A stretch of 64,000 nucleotides of DNA, from the NCBI GenBank assembly GCA_002436015.1, contig DIXJ01000015.1:1-64000 (forward strand), given 5' to 3'. Positions within the stretch are counted from its first letter, which is position 1; each line of letters opens with the position of its first letter. Origin of the DNA: Synergistaceae bacterium UBA6083. Its GTDB lineage: Bacteria > Synergistota > Synergistia > Synergistales > 79-D21. Positions 60,342 through 64,000 of the stretch are shown one piece after another. Made by a program: the position numbers and the translations under genes. The notes beneath the pieces were generated by a model, which worked only from the letters and a program-made list of their open reading frames with translations, was not told the DNA's origin and did not search any database.

Positions 60342-60872
60342 TGTATCCTGCCTGGCCGGTACCGCCTGCAAACAGTAGCCCTGAGCAAAAAACCGGTCAC
60401 AACCATTGGCGGAATCCGGATCCAGCCAGACTTCCCGCTTGACCAGGTTTCTCCGGATGATAGCGCTATGCTGATCCTCCCTGGGGGTTCCTCCTGGGAC
60501 CTGGGACAGGAAAATGAAGCCATCCGGCTCGCCCGCACCTTTTTGGATTCCGGCCATCCCGTGGCTGCCATTTGTGGAGCGACGGCAGGGCTTGCGCGAG
60601 ACGGTCTCCTCGATCAAAGGAAACACACGAGCAACTCGCCCGAATATCTCGCTGCGACTGGGTATAGAGGCCATTCCCTTTATGAAAAGGCCCCTGCCGT
60701 CACCGACCGCAACCTGGTCACGGCTTCCGGAGTCGCTCCTCTCGAGTTCGCCCAGCATATTTTCAGGAAGCTCGACCTTTATTCACCCCAAGTCCTGGAT
60801 GCCTGGTATGGGCTCTTCAAAACCGGTGAAACAAAATATTTCGAGACACTAATGCAGGCGATTAAGCGATAA
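60342..60872 (+). pseudogene. DJ-1/PfpI-family gene lacking its 5' end
   Basis: From just after a TGA at 60339-60341 the frame reads as a DJ-1/PfpI glutamine-amidotransferase-like protein: YRLQTVALSKKPVTTIGG, then IQPDFPLDQVSPDDSAMLIL, PGG, and the nucleophile elbow VAAICGATAGLA. About the first 25 residues of the family (the first strand with its F-x-x-P-G-F-A-D-x-E motif) are missing and no start codon precedes the homology; the first ATG (60468) is inside the domain. It is therefore probably a 5'-truncated pseudogene, or is translated from an internal start as a short form. Confidence 0.7.
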
Positions 60873-60958
60873 GCTGCAACTTATCTTCATAACCCTTTTT
60901 CTCTCTCGCATCTTCTTTCCCTCTTCGAATATGCGAAAGACGAGGTTCTCATATGACG

Positions 60959-60990
60959 AAAAAGAGGGGCCCCGCCTGGAGGCCCCTCTT
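60959..60990 (-). terminator. Terminator after the beta-helix Synergist-CTERM gene
   Basis: AAGAGGGGCC (60962-60971) pairs with 60981-60990; on the minus strand CTTTTTC follows. Confidence 0.85.
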
Positions 60991-61024
60991 GATCATCGAC
61001 TACAAGCTCTTCCAGGAGACCTTC

Positions 61025-62305
61025 CTACCTGTACTTTTTCAGCAGCAGTCCCACCGGGACAAGCAACAGCAGGAACAACGGGTTCAGGATGCCCGCGCTG
61101 CATCCGCTTGAACCGGAATCATCCTCTTCCCAGGCTTCCGAAAGCCACGGATCGAAGTCGACATTATCGGAAACCCGGTCCCCCGTCCCACCCGGATTGT
61201 CATCATGGGTGGGACCACTGGCGTCACCCCACCAGTTGTTTTCAGCATTGACCTTTACCACATCCCCGTTGTAAAAACCGTACCCGCTTCCCTCGATATT
61301 ATTTTTCGTGAAGACAATCTTCGTCAGCGGGTTATCGCCAAAAGCCCCCAGAGAATCGATGTAGACCCCGTACTCGTTATTTTTGAGTGTGTTGTACCGG
61401 ACGGTGACTTCTGAAGGCATGTTATAGGCCATATTCCTGAAGCGCATGCCGAGGCCCGTCCCCCTAACCTCGTTTTTTTCCATAAGGAGAACCGCTGGAG
61501 ACTGGCCTTCAGCGCCTGTGTTCTCCACATAGATTCCTGTCTGGAAATTTCCTTCCACGACGTTCCCGGTGATTTCCGTCGTTTTTTCGGAATGGGAAAC
61601 AGAAATCGCGGTGTCCCCGTCTTTACCCGCCGACAGGGTCACCCGGTTGTCGTTGATCCTGGCTTCCGTCCCATCGCCTTCATAATCCATGTACTCGACC
61701 ATTATCGGGTATTCGTCGCAATCTTCCAGGACATTACCTGAGACCTCGATCGTGCTGTTCTTAAAGCCCCACACATATATGCCGCGCGTACAGTTTCGCA
61801 AGGTATTTTCGCAAAAAGAAAAGCTTGCATTTTCAAGATAGTTCCACATGGCGTAGAAACCCCAGGCTATCGGATCATTGAAATCCTCTATGACGTTGTT
61901 GGTGATTTTGACAGGATCCGTCATTGACCCGCCCTCGTGATAAATAGCTGTATTCGCAAATCCTCCCGGTAAGATCCTGAACCCGTCAAGGGTGACTCCC
62001 AACCCCGAACCGACGGTAATGACATCAGCCATTGCAAATCCCTGGATTTCCGCAAGGCCGGGACCGTCAATCGACTTTAAGGTAAGGTTATTCTTGTCGA
62101 TGTCCAGGTCTTCGTTATAGAGCCCCGTTTTGACATTGATCGTATCTCCAGCCAATGCTGCATCGATGGCAGGCTGGATTGTCGTGTAGGTCTGCCCCGG
62201 GCCTACGGTAAGTGTCGCTGCCATCGAGACGTCGCCAAAGGCAAATACCAGCCCAAATACCAGCAAGACCAATATAACCGTTTTCCTACCCGCGCTATGT
62301 TCCAT
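61025..62305 (-). CDS. Synergist-CTERM protein with parallel beta-helix domain
   Basis: A 426-residue exported protein. Residues 1-30 form a signal peptide; GPGQTYTTIQPAIDAALAGD near 36-55 opens a right-handed parallel beta-helix (NosD/pectate-lyase-like), with repeated N-x-I/V-x-x-x turns (TNNVIEDF, CENTLRNC, SGNVLEDC, TGNVVEGN, KNNIEGSG) and NNWWGDASGP near 370. A Ser/Gly linker leads to the sorting signal GSSGCSAGILNPLFLLLLVP and a basic KKYR end. Such proteins bind or cleave surface polysaccharides; no catalytic residues can be identified. Confidence 0.88.
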   Translation of the reverse strand: MEHSAGRKTVILVLLVFGLVFAFGDVSMAATLTVGPGQTYTTIQPAIDAALAGDTINVKTGLYNEDLDIDKNNLTLKSIDGPGLAEIQGFAMADVITVGSGLGVTLDGFRILPGGFANTAIYHEGGSMTDPVKITNNVIEDFNDPIAWGFYAMWNYLENASFSFCENTLRNCTRGIYVWGFKNSTIEVSGNVLEDCDEYPIMVEYMDYEGDGTEARINDNRVTLSAGKDGDTAISVSHSEKTTEITGNVVEGNFQTGIYVENTGAEGQSPAVLLMEKNEVRGTGLGMRFRNMAYNMPSEVTVRYNTLKNNEYGVYIDSLGAFGDNPLTKIVFTKNNIEGSGYGFYNGDVVKVNAENNWWGDASGPTHDDNPGGTGDRVSDNVDFDPWLSEAWEEDDSGSSGCSAGILNPLFLLLLVPVGLLLKKYR

Positions 62306-62449
62306 CCGGCAACACCCTCTTTCGTCATGTTGTCCTGATTGACGCTTTAATAATATAGATTGTGATTGCTTTTATCATAAAGGGACACGGGGCTTTTTGT
62401 CGATCCCATTTTAAGTTAATCTTTTCAATCTTTCTTGCACATTTCCTGT

Positions 62450-63034
62450 TTAGGCTTTCCGGGAAAATACCTTGACCCTCCTCCCTTCCCGAACCATATC
62501 AATATCCACCATCCCAACGGAGTCCAACAGGGACTGGATTTCCTCGATAGGCATGCCGTGAGAAACAGACACCGGTTCAATGAAGCACATGCGCCCTTTC
62601 GGCTTGAGCAGTCGCACTAAAGATTCAAGGGTTTCCAGCCGGCACTCAGGCTCAACATCGTGCAGGACGTGGACGAAAACCACGAGATCAAACTCTCCCG
62701 GTTCCAGTTCAAGAATCCGGATGTCTCCCTGCATAACCTTGACGTTTCGGAAATGCCCCAATCTTTCCCTGGCATGGCTAACCATGTAGGAAGAGGTATC
62801 GATTCCAACTGCCATGCCCCCTCTTTCCAAAGCCTGCGCCAGGTAAGACAGGAGAACACCGTTTCCGCAACCGAACTCCAGGACTCGCTCGCTGCCATTT
62901 AGCCCCAATTCCGAAACGAAAGGACGAAGAAACCGTGGGCCCGTAAACAAGGGCTTGATAAAAAACATCTCTAGCTTGAATAGCCAGGAAGGGCTTTCAA
63001 AATCCTCTTTAGTTTTTACTGGATTCTTTTTCAT
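62450..63034 (-). CDS. SAM-dependent methyltransferase (class I)
   Basis: A 194-residue class I methyltransferase. Motif I is VLEFGCGNGVLLSYL near 52, the acidic loop AVGIDTSSYMV near 76, motif II/III QGDIRILELEPGEFDLVVF near 103-121, and GRMCFIEPVSVSHG near 150. The substrate is unknown. The chosen ATG at 63034 has AGGAGG 13 bases upstream; a TTG at 63046 is nearer to it but too close. It ends 21 bases upstream from the DUF3795 paralog stop on the same strand. Confidence 0.85.
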   Translation of the reverse strand: MKKNPVKTKEDFESPSWLFKLEMFFIKPLFTGPRFLRPFVSELGLNGSERVLEFGCGNGVLLSYLAQALERGGMAVGIDTSSYMVSHARERLGHFRNVKVMQGDIRILELEPGEFDLVVFVHVLHDVEPECRLETLESLVRLLKPKGRMCFIEPVSVSHGMPIEEIQSLLDSVGMVDIDMVREGRRVKVFSRKA

Positions 63035-63055
63035 TAATCTTTTCAATCCTCCTTG

Positions 63056-63424
63056 CTAATACCTGGGCTGGTTTTTCACTTCTTCGTAATAGGCTTCTAC
63101 CCCGATCTCCTTCATCCGTTCGTTGATGCTCACGTACCTCCTGTACAAATGCTCGTCAAAGCCCGTGTGATCGCAGGGAAATTCCTCGCACTTTCCCTCG
63201 GCCAGGTAACCGAGGAAATCCCTGAAGTCGGGGTATTTCAGGAAAACGGGATCTCCGACCAGTTCGACGAACCGCCTGGCGTAAACCTCGAAATTTCCCA
63301 GCGAATTGGCCAATTGGCTGCTCAGAACCGGCATATCGCCATCGGTATAGGCGTAGCATTTCCCGCAATGCAACCCACAGGCGCCCAGCCTCTCCCTGGC
63401 GAGTTCGTAAGCCGTTTCCACCAT
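63056..63424 (-). CDS. DUF3795-like protein with internal Cys-rich deletion
   Basis: A 122-residue paralog of the protein at 59720-60181. The N-terminal (LGACGLHCGKCYAYTDGDM) and C-terminal (EIGVEAYYEEVKNQPRY) parts align closely, but the Cys-rich middle is replaced by FLGYLAEGKCEEFPC, an in-frame loss of about 31 residues and most of the cysteines. The rest of the frame is intact, so the protein may still be made. Function unknown. Confidence 0.8.
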   Translation of the reverse strand: MVETAYELARERLGACGLHCGKCYAYTDGDMPVLSSQLANSLGNFEVYARRFVELVGDPVFLKYPDFRDFLGYLAEGKCEEFPCDHTGFDEHLYRRYVSINERMKEIGVEAYYEEVKNQPRY

Positions 63425-63459
63425 GTTCCTTGCCTCCTTCTATGTTCAGGCGCCCTGTT

Positions 63460-64000
63460 TCAGGGCTCCAGCGAAACCTTCCCGCCGCAGCCCAGGCGCA
63501 CAAACCCCTTGTCCCAGGCCGTCTTGAGCTTATTCATCGCAAAATCTCCGGTGCAGTGGGAAGGGCCGATTTTCTCGACCCCCAGCTCCTTTAGGTTCCT
63601 GACGATCCACTGCATTCTCTTCTCGTCTGCTTTTCCAAGGTGAAACCCTCCAGTGACGAGGTAAATATTGCGCTGGAAGCGCTCCTTCGCGAACTTGGCT
63701 ATCCTGACAATGCCAGGGTGCGCGCATCCCGTGACGACGACCAGCCCTCTTGCCGAGTCCAGGACCAAAGCCTGCTCCTCCACCTCGGTTCCCAGAATCC
63801 CCGTCGTCCAGGCTCCCTCGCAGACCTGGACTGGTTCTCTCACTTCATGCAGGACCTTGCAGCGTTTTTTTATTTCCTCCTTCATGCCTGAGGGGAACGA
63901 TTCGGGACAATAGACTTCGATAGATCCGTTCCGGGCCAGGAGGTCCTTCACCCCTCCAGTATGGTCTTCATGCACGTGGGAAAGGACCAGGGCATCGATT
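63460..64000 (-). CDS. Metallo-beta-lactamase-fold hydrolase (partial)
   Basis: The C-terminal 180 residues of an MBL-fold enzyme whose start is beyond the right edge. At the edge the frame reads IDALVLSHVHEDHTGG, the metal motif. VVVTGCAHPGIVRI, LVTGGFHLGKAD and a final GPSHCTGDFAMNK match the group of 7,8-dihydropterin-6-methyl-4-(beta-D-ribofuranosyl)-aminobenzene 5'-phosphate synthase-like proteins. The ending LGCGGKVSLEP is also typical. Substrate unknown. Confidence 0.87.
   Translation of the reverse strand, partial: IDALVLSHVHEDHTGGVKDLLARNGSIEVYCPESFPSGMKEEIKKRCKVLHEVREPVQVCEGAWTTGILGTEVEEQALVLDSARGLVVVTGCAHPGIVRIAKFAKERFQRNIYLVTGGFHLGKADEKRMQWIVRNLKELGVEKIGPSHCTGDFAMNKLKTAWDKGFVRLGCGGKVSLEP

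Noticed and set aside
1..64000. CRISPR arrays, tRNA or rRNA genes, insertion sequences
   Set aside because: No regular direct-repeat arrays, cloverleaf with GGTTCGAATCC-type arm, rRNA segments or transposase genes were seen on either strand.

Overview
The window looks like a chromosomal segment of a member of the Synergistota (anaerobic, amino-acid-fermenting bacteria). Three proteins, at about 40.6, 55.8 and 61.0 kb, end in almost the same tail: a Gly-Cys-(Asn/Ser)-Ala-Gly motif, a Leu-rich membrane segment and a basic end. I recognise this as the Synergist-CTERM sorting signal. Other content fits the lifestyle: three TRAP transporters, a selenocysteine glycine reductase protein A (grdA), hydroxylamine reductase, glutamate dehydrogenase, proline racemase, a YgeY-like hydrolase, RidA and several amino acid enzymes. 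I see no rRNA, tRNA or CRISPR array.

0-20 kb: two divergent catabolic operons start from a shared 387-bp intergenic region. Each begins with its own RpiR-type regulator, and the two regulators are clearly paralogous. The minus-strand arm carries RpiR, an opine-dehydrogenase-like enzyme, an Asp/Glu racemase-like enzyme, TRAP dctPQM, then panB; the start of a probable fhs gene runs off the left edge. The plus-strand arm carries RpiR, TRAP dctPQM, RidA, a serine/cysteine desulfidase-like Fe-S enzyme, an ornithine-cyclodeaminase-family enzyme, the two subunits of an aconitase-X-type dehydratase, several tiny membrane proteins around an APC permease, and a second opine-dehydrogenase-like enzyme; arsC follows. 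The content suggests import and breakdown of opine-like or hydroxyproline-like amino acid derivatives.

20-24 kb: a nitrosative-stress group (cupin, hcp, tautomerase, nitroreductase) is divergent from a Crp/Fnr regulator. A perfect Fnr-type box lies between them at the distance expected for class II activation of the cupin-hcp operon. 23.7-38.5 kb is mostly a minus-strand series of housekeeping and amino acid genes (nitrilase, gdh, YgeY-like hydrolase, proline racemase, metallo-beta-lactamase-fold proteins, EamA permease, DUF3465, CDP-alcohol transferase, flavin reductase, OmpH), with one plus-strand MFS exporter.

38.6-64 kb is more accessory. It holds two copies of an apparently undescribed ~300-330-nt RNA gene (38687-39019 and 51639-51939). 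Both have a consensus sigma-70 promoter with a 17-bp spacer, complementary 5' and 3' ends, internal conserved blocks and an intrinsic terminator. It also holds a CBS-domain transporter-like protein, ilvE, a third TRAP operon ending in a D-aminoacylase, RsgA, grdA, an Lsa-like ABC-F protein, duplicated DUF3795 genes (one with an internal loss of the Cys-rich segment), three Synergist-CTERM proteins (one interrupted by TGA), and gene fragments. A ~110-bp dispersed repeat occurs at 24.8 and 55.6 kb.

The main candidate for something new is the paired structured RNA. Second are the mirrored RpiR/TRAP/opine-dehydrogenase operons, and the recurrence of a strong hairpin between dctP and dctQ in all three TRAP operons.
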